64,000 nucleotides of DNA from Pleurocapsa sp. PCC 7327 (GCF_000317025.1 NC_019689.1:4922818-4986817), one strand, 5' to 3'; shown: positions 55,671 to 63,464, numbered from the stretch's first letter. Program-made: numbers and translations. The notes: a model not told the origin generated them from the sequence alone.

Positions 55671-56126
55671 ATGATGAGCGAGCACAGTGTGGAAGTAGAG
55701 GTTGCTTGTTCGGCAGAGGAAGTTTACGACCTTTGGAAAAATATCGAGAATGTGCCGCGTTGGATACCTTTGGTCAAGGAGGTCAAGATCCTGCCGGGAA
55801 CCGAAGAGTTATCGCGCTGGAAGTTTGGTCTAGGATTTCCTCTGCTGACCGAATGGACTTCGCGCATTACCCAGCGCATCCCGCAGAAGCTGATTGCCTG
55901 GGAGTCGGTTTCTGGACTGCCCAACTCTGGGTGTGCCGAATTCTTCCCGACCGAGCGGGGATGCCGCCTACGCCTCACCCTTGCCTTCGAGCTGCCAAAA
56001 GGAATCGTGGGTGCGTTTCTTGAAGCGATCGGAATAGATCGCTGGTTAGAAGCGAATCTAGTGGAAAGTTTGCATCGCTTCCAATCCCTTATCGAAGAAG
56101 AAGTCCTCCGACAAAAAACGCTGTAA
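55671..56126 (+). CDS. SRPBCC (START-like) lipid-binding-fold protein
   Basis: 151 residues of the polyketide-cyclase/START superfamily. SVEVEVACSAEEVYDLWKNI is the typical first strand and helix, then VPRWIPLVKEVKILPGTEEL, and a long C-terminal helix (WLEANLVESLHRFQSLIEEE). The fold encloses hydrophobic ligands such as carotenoids or other lipids. GGAG at 55659-55662 fits either ATG (55671 or 55674). It probably works with the radical SAM enzyme upstream. Confidence 0.8.
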   Translation: MMSEHSVEVEVACSAEEVYDLWKNIENVPRWIPLVKEVKILPGTEELSRWKFGLGFPLLTEWTSRITQRIPQKLIAWESVSGLPNSGCAEFFPTERGCRLRLTLAFELPKGIVGAFLEAIGIDRWLEANLVESLHRFQSLIEEEVLRQKTL

Positions 56127-56170
56127 CCAGTACCGCTGCGCGGAAGGCATGTATGCAAGAGGCAGAAGGC

Positions 56171-56239
56171 ATTCAATCTACAATCTAAAATCTAAAATCT
56201 CTAGAGGCAAAAGGCAAGAGGCAAGAGGCAAGAGATTAG
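56171..56239. repeat. Short tandem repeats (AATCTAA-type and GGCAAGA-type)
   Basis: Three runs: CAATCTAAAATCTAAAATCT, then GGCAAAAGGCAAGAGGCAAG, then AGAGATTAGAGATT. Heptamer repeats of this kind are characteristic of cyanobacterial intergenic regions. They lie between convergent genes. Confidence 0.7.
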
Positions 56240-56243
56240 AGAT

Positions 56244-56747
56244 TTATATAGTTGTTCTCTGTCCTTTCAATTCAAGCAGATGTTGAAGCCGAAGCCGATT
56301 ATAACGCTGCACCCACAAACAGGGCAGGTTGAAAGCAGTTCCCACAACGAGGTTTACCAGCACCCCCCAGCCAGGAGTCCAGAGCATCGTCACTAACCAG
56401 AACAGCCAGATGGCGACGTGAACGTATTCCGCCCGACGGGTTTCAGCCAAGAAACGGGACATTACGCCATAGTCCCCACCACTAATGGAGCTTTTGCGAA
56501 ATCCCCCTGGGAAGAAATCTCCTGCTTCTGGCAATCGATCTTTCCAGCATTTAATCCGCAGTACTCGCTCGTACCAGTGACGCTCTTCCCCCCAGGGTCG
56601 CGGTCGGGTTAGGCAGGTATCTGTTTCTAAAAGTTTTAGGGGAAAGCGATAGGCTACAAAACCTATCAAAAATGACCAGGCTACCCAACCGCCTACACAT
56701 AGTGCGACGATGTCTCCATCCGGTAGCTGTAGTATGGGTAAAATCAT
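56244..56747 (-). CDS. CrtO-like (staphyloxanthin type) glycosyl-carotenoid acyltransferase homologue
   Basis: 167-residue membrane protein resembling the acyltransferase CrtO of Staphylococcus aureus, which esterifies the sugar of glycosyl-diaponeurosporenoate. Shared features are HWYERVLRIKCWKDRLPEAG, an ETRRAEYVHVAIWLFWLVT helix pair, and WVQRYNRLRLQHLL at the end. Two or three hydrophobic segments. ATG 56747 overlaps the stop of the glycosyltransferase by 4 bp (ATGA), indicating translational coupling. I infer acylation of a glycosylated carotenoid or other isoprenoid; the actual substrate is unknown. Confidence 0.75.
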   Translation of the reverse strand: MILPILQLPDGDIVALCVGGWVAWSFLIGFVAYRFPLKLLETDTCLTRPRPWGEERHWYERVLRIKCWKDRLPEAGDFFPGGFRKSSISGGDYGVMSRFLAETRRAEYVHVAIWLFWLVTMLWTPGWGVLVNLVVGTAFNLPCLWVQRYNRLRLQHLLELKGQRTTI

Positions 56748-57838
56748 TCACCTTGCCATCGGGTGCTTATTGTTCGCCCTTTCCATTCGATTTGACCGCG
56801 TTCGAGATTGAGAATTGCCAGCACGAACACCGCAATGAAGAAGACAACCGCAATGGGAAAGAAAAAGGCAATCAATCTGAATGAACCAACTGGTCTGACA
56901 ATTATAGCTAACTGGATGGCGAAGGCAAGATAAAGCAGTACATTATATAGCAAAGAAGAATTCCCGACAATCGGCCAACCGAACAGGGATGCGGGCAGAC
57001 ACCAAGCTGCCCAGAACAATCCTGAAATCCAGAGTACAACTGCCAGCATCCGCACCCAAGAGACTTGCCCAGCTGCGGTGGCAAAGTTTTTGTTGAAACC
57101 AACAATCAGGTCGCGCAGCCCGCCGGGGTACATCCGATAGTTCAGTTGACCATACCCCATATAGGCGCTCGCCGGTAGTCCTGCCCTTTCATAAACATGA
57201 GCCATGAACCAGTCCTCTACAATATATCCTGCCACAGCATCGTGACCACCCACCCGTTCGTAGTCATGTTTGCTAGTAGCCATAGCCGGGCCAAAAGCTA
57301 CACCTCCTCTTGCTCCAAGTTTGATGGCCATCAAGCCGACGAGATTGAACAAAACTGCTAACTGTTCGTAGAGGCGTTCAGTACGGTGATAGGGCTGAAC
57401 CGAGACAAGACCCCCTAAGTGTTGAACCGTTGCTACCAGCCTGCGGAGGAGATCCTTTCCTGGCTCAGTATCGGCATCGAGAAATACGAGAATGTCGCCG
57501 GATGAGGCAGTATATCCGGTTTTGAGGGCCCAGTTTTTCCCTGTCCAACCTGTGGGCAAAGGGGGAGTCTGCACTAATTTCACCCCTGCTTGTTTGGCGA
57601 TCTGGGCAGTTGCATCGACGGACTGGTCATCAATTACGATGATTTCGTATGGCTTGAATGTCTGCTGCTCTAATGCAGTTAGCAGGTGGGGAAGGGTTCT
57701 CTCTTCATTCCTAGCTGGAATCAAAACCGAGACCTCAGGGGAGCCGACGACTGAAAGGTCTGGAAGTCGTGGCAACCGCCACATCAAGCCCCAACCGATG
57801 AGCCAGCGCACCACCAGTGTGATAGACATCAGATCCAT
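56744..57838 (-). CDS. CrtQ-like family 2 glycosyltransferase
   Basis: 364 residues. GT2 core: VSVLIPARNEERTLPHLLTA, EIIVIDDQSVDATAQIAKQA (DDxS), LVFLDADTEPGKDLL (DxD), then membrane segments in the C-terminal third. Specific likeness to staphylococcal CrtQ is seen in LVSVQPYHRTERLYEQLAVL, FGPAMATSKHDYERVGGHDA, YRMYPGGLRDLIVGFNKNFA and the terminal IEWKGRTIS. In staphylococci CrtQ glucosylates the carotenoid acid before CrtO acylates it. Same gene order (glycosyltransferase then acyltransferase) supports a paired function. It follows an SRPBCC gene by 77 bp. Confidence 0.8.
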   Translation of the reverse strand: MDLMSITLVVRWLIGWGLMWRLPRLPDLSVVGSPEVSVLIPARNEERTLPHLLTALEQQTFKPYEIIVIDDQSVDATAQIAKQAGVKLVQTPPLPTGWTGKNWALKTGYTASSGDILVFLDADTEPGKDLLRRLVATVQHLGGLVSVQPYHRTERLYEQLAVLFNLVGLMAIKLGARGGVAFGPAMATSKHDYERVGGHDAVAGYIVEDWFMAHVYERAGLPASAYMGYGQLNYRMYPGGLRDLIVGFNKNFATAAGQVSWVRMLAVVLWISGLFWAAWCLPASLFGWPIVGNSSLLYNVLLYLAFAIQLAIIVRPVGSFRLIAFFFPIAVVFFIAVFVLAILNLERGQIEWKGRTISTRWQGE

Positions 57839-57915
57839 AATGATTAAACCTTTCCTTCTGTCTAGAGCATGACTTTTATTATCTAATATTATCTACGATC
57901 AAATCAGCCACCAAT

Positions 57916-58482
57916 CTAGCTCCATAGTCTATCCCTTTCTTGGCATGACTGAATTTTCTGGGTTTGCTCCAGATACTTCTGCACATTCTGTCCCATTCGC
58001 ACCAGATTCGGTTCAATCTTTTTGGATAGAAGCTCTTCGACTAGGTTAACCAACCGACCGAGCCAGAAGGGGGGGATGCCGTCAATTGCGCTGAGGTCAA
58101 TCCTCACTTCGGCTCGGCTTTCGACTAATGTATAATTGCCTCGATCCAGAAAGCGGTTCTTGCCAGCGCAGAACACCGCCTCTCGGTAGGCATGGGTTTC
58201 AATCCGCCAGTCTACAGTAAACTCATTGTTGTCCCAGACATCGTATTCTGTCCAAGCGAACAGTTTTTCACTCAAAAGTGTCCGAGCGGCGGCTGGGATG
58301 TCCCCACCCCCGTGCCATTCCAGCACCAGTCGCACTTGTCGCTCTGTTTCCTGACGAGACTTGAGCTGTAGCGATCGCACATTGGGCAGATACGGGCCTA
58401 ACTCCACCAGCTTGTCCCGATAGGTGGAATAAACCAAGGGTCGAGAAAAAGACACCTGTGAATCAACTGAAATTTCAATCAT
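57916..58482 (-). CDS. SRPBCC-like protein heading the glycosyltransferase operon
   Basis: 188 residues. SVDSQVSFSRPLVYSTYRDK and VRSLQLKSRQETERQVRLVL fit the first strands of a START-like cavity, followed by TVDWRIETHAYREAVFCAGK and a C-terminal helix (LGRLVNLVEELLSKKIEPNL). No signal peptide or membrane span. It lies upstream of the CrtQ/CrtO-like genes on the same strand; carrying or presenting a lipid substrate to them is an inference. Start ATG 58482. Confidence 0.7.
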   Translation of the reverse strand: MIEISVDSQVSFSRPLVYSTYRDKLVELGPYLPNVRSLQLKSRQETERQVRLVLEWHGGGDIPAAARTLLSEKLFAWTEYDVWDNNEFTVDWRIETHAYREAVFCAGKNRFLDRGNYTLVESRAEVRIDLSAIDGIPPFWLGRLVNLVEELLSKKIEPNLVRMGQNVQKYLEQTQKIQSCQERDRLWS

Positions 58483-58610
58483 CTTTGGGTTCTAATGGTA
58501 TGCTCTACAGAACCGACTCAGTCGAATTGTAGTCGATCGCTGTTCCCCCTATCAAAGAATCGCCAGATTGAATTAAATCTTCTATTTTAAAATTCGCGAT
58601 CGCTATATAA
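58483..58610. other. Intergenic region upstream of the SRPBCC operon
   Basis: About 130 bases with one HIP1-like site and no reading frame. It probably contains the promoter for the minus-strand SRPBCC operon. Confidence 0.35.
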
Positions 58611-58812
58611 TTAATTTTGCATAGGTACAGGACTACGGGGCGATCGTGGGGATTTCTCTCGAGATTTTGTGCCAGGTACGGAGCGGAATATCGATCGCAT
58701 TAGGGATATATCCCAACCGATACTCAGGTTAAACACAATCTCTTCTGCTGAGCGTTCGCCCAGTAGGGTAGCAATCTGACCTTGAAGTTCTGCTTCGTCC
58801 AGAAGACTGTAA
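58611..58812 (-). pseudogene. Short FtsH-like remnant
   Basis: The minus-strand frame contains DEAELQGQIATLLGERSAEE followed by IVFN, matching the M41-peptidase region of FtsH where LGGRxAEExVF is expected. Homology then ends and the frame runs through unrelated residues to TAA 58613-58611. No start codon and no rest of the protease are present. I regard it as a fragment of ftsH. Confidence 0.5.
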
Positions 58813-58832
58813 AGGCGAACTTCCGTTCGCCT
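58813..58832 (-). terminator. Hairpin downstream of the helical carotenoid protein gene
   Basis: On the minus strand AGGCGAAC, loop GGAA, GTTCGCCT, then TTTAC. A perfect 8-bp stem with a short T-run begins 16 bp after the hcp stop. Confidence 0.6.
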
Positions 58833-58847
58833 CTAACTTAATTAAAT

Positions 58848-59348
58848 CTATGTCAAAGGATCGATGCCCATCTTGGCGACTACATTCCGTAGCACGATAG
58901 TTTGTTGATTCAGAGCGAGCCGCTTCAAAGCTTCAAGTGTTTGATTGGCGCCTGAATTCAGGCTGTAATCTGAAGGCATGGGAACCACGATTTTCTGAGT
59001 CATCCATTCGGCTAACTGATACCAGAAAGCCAGTTTTGCTTTTACATTTAATGCACCATAGGTATGCCCAGCAGGTGTATCTCTGTGATTCGCCAGATCC
59101 CGCATAATTTCGAGTTGCTCTTCATGAGAAGCATTTTTCATTTGATTGAGCAACCGTTTGGCAAGATGAAACTTTGCAATCTCAAGAGCAGCAGGCGCGA
59201 TCGAACGCCCCATTTCAGTATAGATATACCAAAGGACTGCCAATTGATCATCGGTCTCCAGACGCTGGATTTGGGCAGTAATGCCTAGAACATCAGTTTC
59301 ACTCGCTAGATAAGGATTTGGGAACCGAGATAAGTTTGTCTGTGTCAT
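58848..59348 (-). CDS. Helical carotenoid protein (OCP N-terminal-domain homologue)
   Basis: 166 residues from ATG 59348 (MTQTNLSRFPNPYLASETDV), preceded by AGGAAAC; a longer frame upstream overlaps the neighbouring gene and is not used. It corresponds only to the helical carotenoid-binding half of OCP: TDDQLAVLWYIYTEMGRSIA, HEEQLEIMRDLANHRDTPAG, KLAFWYQLAEWMTQ, VPMPSDYSL. The Arg155 equivalent is kept (IVLRNVVAKMGID). HCPs quench singlet oxygen or excitation, or act as carotenoid carriers. No matching C-terminal-domain homologue is in the window. A small membrane protein precedes it on the same strand. Confidence 0.92.
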   Translation of the reverse strand: MTQTNLSRFPNPYLASETDVLGITAQIQRLETDDQLAVLWYIYTEMGRSIAPAALEIAKFHLAKRLLNQMKNASHEEQLEIMRDLANHRDTPAGHTYGALNVKAKLAFWYQLAEWMTQKIVVPMPSDYSLNSGANQTLEALKRLALNQQTIVLRNVVAKMGIDPLT

Positions 59349-59397
59349 AAAAGTTTCCTGAGAGTTGGTTTTGGCAATGGCTTGGTTTTTAGAAAGG

Positions 59398-59625
59398 TCA
59401 GAACAAGAAAGTCCAGAAGATACCTGCAATAGCGATTGCGATCGAGCCGAGATTGAAAAAACGACCTATTGTAGAGCTAAGTCCAAATGCCTTATTTTCT
59501 CTGCCTCCAGTGAAAAACAGTGACCAGGCTTGAGTTGCGTTGATTTTCTCAAAGTGATTGAAACCGGGTCTGAAGACAACGGGACTGAACACAGAGGGAC
59601 TAGTTAAGCCAGCATTGGTTCTCAT
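59398..59625 (-). CDS. 75-residue membrane protein upstream of the HCP gene, unknown
   Basis: From ATG 59625 with AAGGA eight bases before it (an earlier in-frame start at 59649 is less likely). The sequence begins MRTNAGLTSPSVFSPVVFRP and ends in a hydrophobic span (LGSIAIAIAGIFWTFLF). The middle, FFTGGRENKAFGLSSTIGRF, recalls the Gly/Arg/Asn pattern of light-harvesting-like proteins, but I cannot assign it. Only 49 bp separate it from the HCP gene, so the two likely form an operon and it may anchor or serve HCP at the membrane. Confidence 0.65.
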   Translation of the reverse strand: MRTNAGLTSPSVFSPVVFRPGFNHFEKINATQAWSLFFTGGRENKAFGLSSTIGRFFNLGSIAIAIAGIFWTFLF

Positions 59626-60121
59626 TGGTTTTATCCTTATATTTTGCAAAAGTTTTCAGAGTAGATAGTGAAGTTCAATTTTCTACAAGCCAGTCAATAG
59701 GTCAATCGCGGGAAGGCTTACTAGAGCCAGGAGCAAAACGTCTCTACTTATTTTTTTGATGCTGAGTAAAGCTAAACTCAGGAGCGTCGATCCATCATGT
59801 ATTATTTTTTGGATTCGATGGCGTAGTTGTTCAGCCTATCGAATTCTTCAATTACTAAACTGCTTTTTATAATTTTTGCTTTTTGTTTTTGTGATTTTTC
59901 ATAAATTAAGTTTAACATTTTTTATTACAAAACTGCAATGTTTATTGCCAAATAAAAAAAATAATGATGAAAAAAATTTCTGAGATTCCCAATGGCAAAT
60001 ACATCTAAACAGTTAAATTTGCTCACCTACTTAAGTCCGATCTTGCATGGTGGATTGAATGTGTTTTAGAGCTTTGCCGGAGCGTCAAGTAAACTACCAT
60101 TTTTAGGCTTTAGAGCATGAT
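59626..60121. other. AT-rich intergenic region between the two carotenoid-protein genes
   Basis: About 500 bases of very AT-rich sequence (poly-T and poly-A tracts around 59870-59970). A 25-codon plus-strand frame at 59992-60069 lacks a ribosome binding site. It likely holds the promoter of the 75-residue gene and HCP. Confidence 0.4.
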
Positions 60122-60151
60122 TTAAGCTACTCGATATCACGAGTAGCTTAA
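60122..60151. terminator. Perfect hairpin downstream of the second OCP gene
   Basis: TTAAGCTACTCG, loop ATATCA, CGAGTAGCTTAA: a 12-bp perfect stem, 36 bp past the OCP stop. Runs of T and A on its sides could serve termination in either direction. Confidence 0.6.
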
Positions 60152-60187
60152 AACACAAAGCTCCTCACTCATCACTCTCAAGTTCTT

Positions 60188-61147
60188 CTACCGAACAAGA
60201 CCTAAATTTAGTAGCTCCTCAGCAGAAGCCAGCACGTCAATTGCTAAAAAGAAAATCTTGCCTTCAGGATTGAGTAAAAACCGCCAAGCAACGTTGATGA
60301 CAACACTGCCACCAAACCAGGGCGTTTGCACTTTCCCCGTCACTTTAACTTGGGTGAACCCTCCTTCTGCTGGCTCAGATATCCCTCGCTCAGGCATCAG
60401 CTTGAGTCCGTAGCAGTCATCCCGCATATAGGCGAGGATGTTCTCATGACCCACAATCGGTTCTTCGAAAGGAGGTTGCAGGGCACCGTCTTCCGTAAAT
60501 AAAGCTACTGCTGCCTTGAAATCAAAGGCGTTCATATTTTCCATGTAGCTTAGGACTGTAGAGTTGTCGATGCCTTCAATTGTGACCTTCTTTCGAGGTG
60601 CGAGTTCTTTAGGTGGAACCACAGGTTCTTTAACTTTTGGAGTACCCTCAGTTGGAGCATACCCCATCTTGGAGACAATCTCCTGTAAGACAGTAAGTTG
60701 CTGACCCCCTTCCAGTTGGCGGATGGCTTGGAGAACCTCTGATGCCTTTGCAGACAATTTATAGCGTTCTGGAATGGGAGCAACAATTCCCTGTTTCATC
60801 CACTCGCTTAACTGATACCAGAAGCCCAACTTGACATTCGTGCCGAAAGACGAATAGGTACGGCAGATGGGGGTGTCGGCATGGTTAACCAGATCGCACA
60901 TCACTTGCGTTTGCTCGGCAGGAGGCATCTGTTTGATTTGAGTCAGAGTGTTTTCAGCGAAGACCATGTTGACTGCCGACATAGCTGCGGGAGTAATGGT
61001 AACTCCCATCTCGGTATAGGCAAACCAAAGTAAAGCCAACTGATCCTCAGCACTGAGTTGATTGAATGATTCAATCGTAGCTGGAACCGCATCAGCTACT
61101 TGAGTGTCAGGGAAAATGGTTCGAGCTGAGTCGATGGTATATGACAT
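60188..61147 (-). CDS. Orange Carotenoid Protein paralogue, second copy
   Basis: 319 residues from ATG 61147 (MSYTIDSARTIFPDTQVADA) with GGAGA nine bases upstream. Both OCP domains are complete: SAEDQLALLWFAYTEMGVTI, LGFWYQLSEWMKQGIVAPIP, then EPVVPPKELAPRKKVTIEG linker, STVLSYMENMNAFDFKAAVA, QTPWFGGSVVINVAWRFLL. At the site of Synechocystis Arg155 it reads TVLQEIVSKMGYA, i.e. Gln instead of Arg and Glu instead of Asn. That arginine is required for phycobilisome binding in OCP1, so this copy may be specialised or act differently. The rest of the carotenoid pocket looks intact. Confidence 0.95.
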   Translation of the reverse strand: MSYTIDSARTIFPDTQVADAVPATIESFNQLSAEDQLALLWFAYTEMGVTITPAAMSAVNMVFAENTLTQIKQMPPAEQTQVMCDLVNHADTPICRTYSSFGTNVKLGFWYQLSEWMKQGIVAPIPERYKLSAKASEVLQAIRQLEGGQQLTVLQEIVSKMGYAPTEGTPKVKEPVVPPKELAPRKKVTIEGIDNSTVLSYMENMNAFDFKAAVALFTEDGALQPPFEEPIVGHENILAYMRDDCYGLKLMPERGISEPAEGGFTQVKVTGKVQTPWFGGSVVINVAWRFLLNPEGKIFFLAIDVLASAEELLNLGLVR

Positions 61148-61162
61148 GTGAGAAGTCTCCAA

Positions 61163-61575
61163 AAATTGATTGAGCTATTTAGTTAATTAGATCCTGAAAA
61201 GGTTAATTAAAATTTGACTATAAGATTAGACAACAAATGTGAGGAACTTGTGAGAAATTACCATTGCCTCAATCCTAACTTCAGGGAGTACTAATTCCTG
61301 AAGATTTCATTCATCCAGATAAGCTTCCCTCAACTTAGCTCCTTCTAACTTAGTCTCTCTGAGGAAATTAAGACCCCTAGAACTAAAGTTCTAGGCTCAA
61401 AGCCCAACTCGATTAAAATCGACTGAAATTCCGATCGGGTCTTCTAAAGAAGACTTTTTCGCTCGGCCGAGAAATTAATGACAACTTTAATAAAAATCGC
61501 AGTTGTAATTTTGAAGTCACAAAACGGGCAAAGCTAGGTGAGATAATCAATTAGAATTAATAACTTTTGTGGCTT
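61163..61575. other. Intergenic region with palindromic repeats
   Basis: About 410 bases containing the repeat cluster at 61376-61423 and a further CTTCTAAAGAAG palindrome near 61441. Otherwise no gene. The left end should contain the promoter of the second OCP gene. Confidence 0.45.
61376..61423. repeat. Composite interspersed repeat: CCTAGAACT...AGTTCTAGG and CGATTAAAATCG
   Basis: Two palindromes in tandem, CTAGAACTAAAGTTCTAG (61377-61394) and ACTCGATTAAAATCGACT (about 61406-61423), joined by GCTCAAAGCCCA. The second palindrome recurs at 1981-1998. Such units are known as dispersed repeats in cyanobacterial genomes. Confidence 0.65.
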
Positions 61576-61782
61576 TTAGTTGGCTAGCTCGACAAAAGCA
61601 TCTGGACGAAATCGGACTATGCGCGAGGCTGCATAGCGATAACGATCGCCAATGAAGACTGATAGCGTGATATTGGTCTGACCGGGATCGAGGATGTATT
61701 GCACTGTGCAGACCTGCATCTTAGTATTGAAGTAGGCAACAATGCGATCGCCAACTCGAATATCTAACGCTTGAATTTTCAT
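61576..61782 (-). CDS. 68-residue protein, unknown
   Basis: Begins MKIQALDIRVGDRIVAYFNT, followed by KMQVCTVQYILDPGQTNITL, then SVFIGDRYRYAASRIVRFRP. A compact beta-rich protein with one Cys, resembling a small SH3-like or OB-like barrel. A diverged 100-bp copy of its middle is fused to the broken ccmK at 53.9 kb. Function unknown. Start ATG 61782. Confidence 0.65.
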   Translation of the reverse strand: MKIQALDIRVGDRIVAYFNTKMQVCTVQYILDPGQTNITLSVFIGDRYRYAASRIVRFRPDAFVELAN

Positions 61783-61937
61783 GACTACTTAACCTTATTG
61801 AGACCCAAGTTTGTTGGATTGAGACACTTTCCGCTCAAAAAAGCGACGCTCGATGGGGAGAAGACGCAAATGCCTCCACCGAACGCGATCGCCAGCCAGA
61901 GCTAAAAAGACTTTAGCCCCATAGCTTAAAATTGCCT

Positions 61938-62234
61938 CTAGAATCTGTTATTTCTTCGACCGCCACCAAATGAGCCTCTGTTGTTGCGGTCTTCGCGAGG
62001 TTTGGCTTTGTTGACTTTCATCTCGCGTCCCATCCATTGGGCCCCATCAAGAGCTTCAATAGCAGAGTCTTCTTGAGTGAGCGTGTCCATTTCCACGAAG
62101 GCAAAGCCTCGCACGCGACCCGTTTCGTGGTCAGTGGGGAGGTGGACTCGCCTGACCGAACCAAACTCAGCAAAGACAGAATTCAGAGCTTCTTCTGTAA
62201 CCTCATAAGATAGATTGCCTACATAAATTGACAT
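61938..62234 (-). CDS. RRM-type RNA-binding protein (Rbp family)
   Basis: 98 residues. A single RRM with RNP2 (IYVGNLSYEVTEEAL) and RNP1 (GRVRGFAFVEMDT), then a short Gly/Arg/Asn-rich tail (NNRGSFGGGRRNNR). Typical of cold-inducible cyanobacterial Rbp proteins that bind RNA and thylakoid-associated mRNA. Start ATG 62234, preceded by GGAGA. Confidence 0.95.
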   Translation of the reverse strand: MSIYVGNLSYEVTEEALNSVFAEFGSVRRVHLPTDHETGRVRGFAFVEMDTLTQEDSAIEALDGAQWMGREMKVNKAKPREDRNNRGSFGGGRRNNRF

Positions 62235-62424
62235 AGATTATCTCCATCGATCGGAATGTGTGTAGAGATTAAGATTTCGGAGAGAATCTTGCTAAAACTA
62301 AACGGGAAAAACCTGTAAATGCGAATAACTAGCTCTGCTACCGATACTATTCTCTGTTAACCCTTTTATTCTAGCACTAAAATCTTCCGTAAAAATTTTA
62401 GCAACTATTTTGTCTTAAGTATAT

Positions 62425-63330
62425 TCAGTTATTCGCTCTACCTTCTAGCATCTGCCAAGCCAACTTTGCTGCCCCTATAATGCCTGCTTGATTGCCTAAT
62501 TGTGCGGTTAACAGCTCTAACCCGACGCGGGAAGTTGGCATAACTCTTCGTTCTATTTCTGCTAAAGTTGCAGGGAAGAAAAATTCTGCACTGGCACTAA
62601 CTCCGCCGCCAATAACCACCGCTTCTGGCGACAAGATATAAATCGAACTAGCCAATCCTGCCCCTAACCATCTTCCATATTCTTCCCAGAAAGCCAATGC
62701 CTCCTTGTCGCCGTCTTTAGCCAATTTTCCTAACTCAGCAGGTTCTTTGCCCGTGATGCGACGAATAGCTCGAACCGAGACGTATTGCTCTAAAGATCCT
62801 TGATTGCCGCTATTGCAGGGCGGACCATCTGGATTTAAGGTAATCAATCCTAATTCTCCGGCTGCGCCTCGGTGTCCTATAAACAACTTGCGATCGAGGA
62901 TGACGGCGCCGCCTACACCCGTTCCCAGTGTTAATAGAATCATATTGCGAAATCGCCTTCCTGCCCCTAACCATGCCTCTCCCAGTCCAGCACAATTGGC
63001 ATCGTTAGCAATAATCGTTGGCAGCCCCGTTTCTTTTTCTAACCAATCGGCTAGGGGAACATCGTACCACCCTGGGAGATTAATTGCTATTTTCGCGATT
63101 CTTCCCTCAGCATCAGCAGGTCCGGGCATTCCAACCCCCAAAGCAATGCATTTCCGCTCACTATTGAGTTGCTCTAGTGCAGCAATAATAGCTTCTACTA
63201 CCGCTTCTGGCATGGCAGGTTGGGGAGTAGCAATGGTTATGAACTCTCGACAAGTTCCATCTTTGAGAACCCGTCCGAGTTTAATCGCAGTTCCGCCTAA
63301 ATCGATACCGATAACTTCGAGATTATCCAC
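62425..63330 (-). CDS. ROK-family sugar kinase (glucokinase-like)
   Basis: 301 residues from GTG 63330 (MDNLEVIGIDLGGTAIKLGR). ATP-binding IGIDLGGTAIKLG at 7-19 and LTLGTGVGGAVILDRKLFIG, the ROK signature, are followed by HRGAAGELGLITLNPDGPPC, the family's zinc-binding region (only the Cys of PPCNSGNQGSLEQYV is kept of the CxCGxxGC form). Likely phosphorylates glucose or a related sugar. Confidence 0.88.
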   Translation of the reverse strand: MDNLEVIGIDLGGTAIKLGRVLKDGTCREFITIATPQPAMPEAVVEAIIAALEQLNSERKCIALGVGMPGPADAEGRIAKIAINLPGWYDVPLADWLEKETGLPTIIANDANCAGLGEAWLGAGRRFRNMILLTLGTGVGGAVILDRKLFIGHRGAAGELGLITLNPDGPPCNSGNQGSLEQYVSVRAIRRITGKEPAELGKLAKDGDKEALAFWEEYGRWLGAGLASSIYILSPEAVVIGGGVSASAEFFFPATLAEIERRVMPTSRVGLELLTAQLGNQAGIIGAAKLAWQMLEGRANN

Positions 63331-63360
63331 TGGTGAGAAGGTGATTGAGAGATGGGGAGT

Positions 63361-63464
63361 GTGGGGAGACTGGGAGATGGGGAGACAATTAACGACTAAC
63401 CACTAACCACTAACAAAGGACAAATGACAAATGACCAATGACCAATCCCTAATCCAAAATCGAA
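63361..63464. repeat. Short tandem repeats between ROK and def genes
   Basis: Successive runs: GGGGAGA-type, then ACTAACCACTAACCACTAAC, then ACAAATGACAAATGACCAAT. The CAAAGGACAAATGAC type is the same repeat class that borders the insertion in the 5-oxoprolinase gene. Confidence 0.75.

Noticed and set aside
59992..60069. 25-codon plus-strand frame MANTSKQLNLL
   Set aside because: No ribosome binding site or promoter; such frames are frequent by chance.
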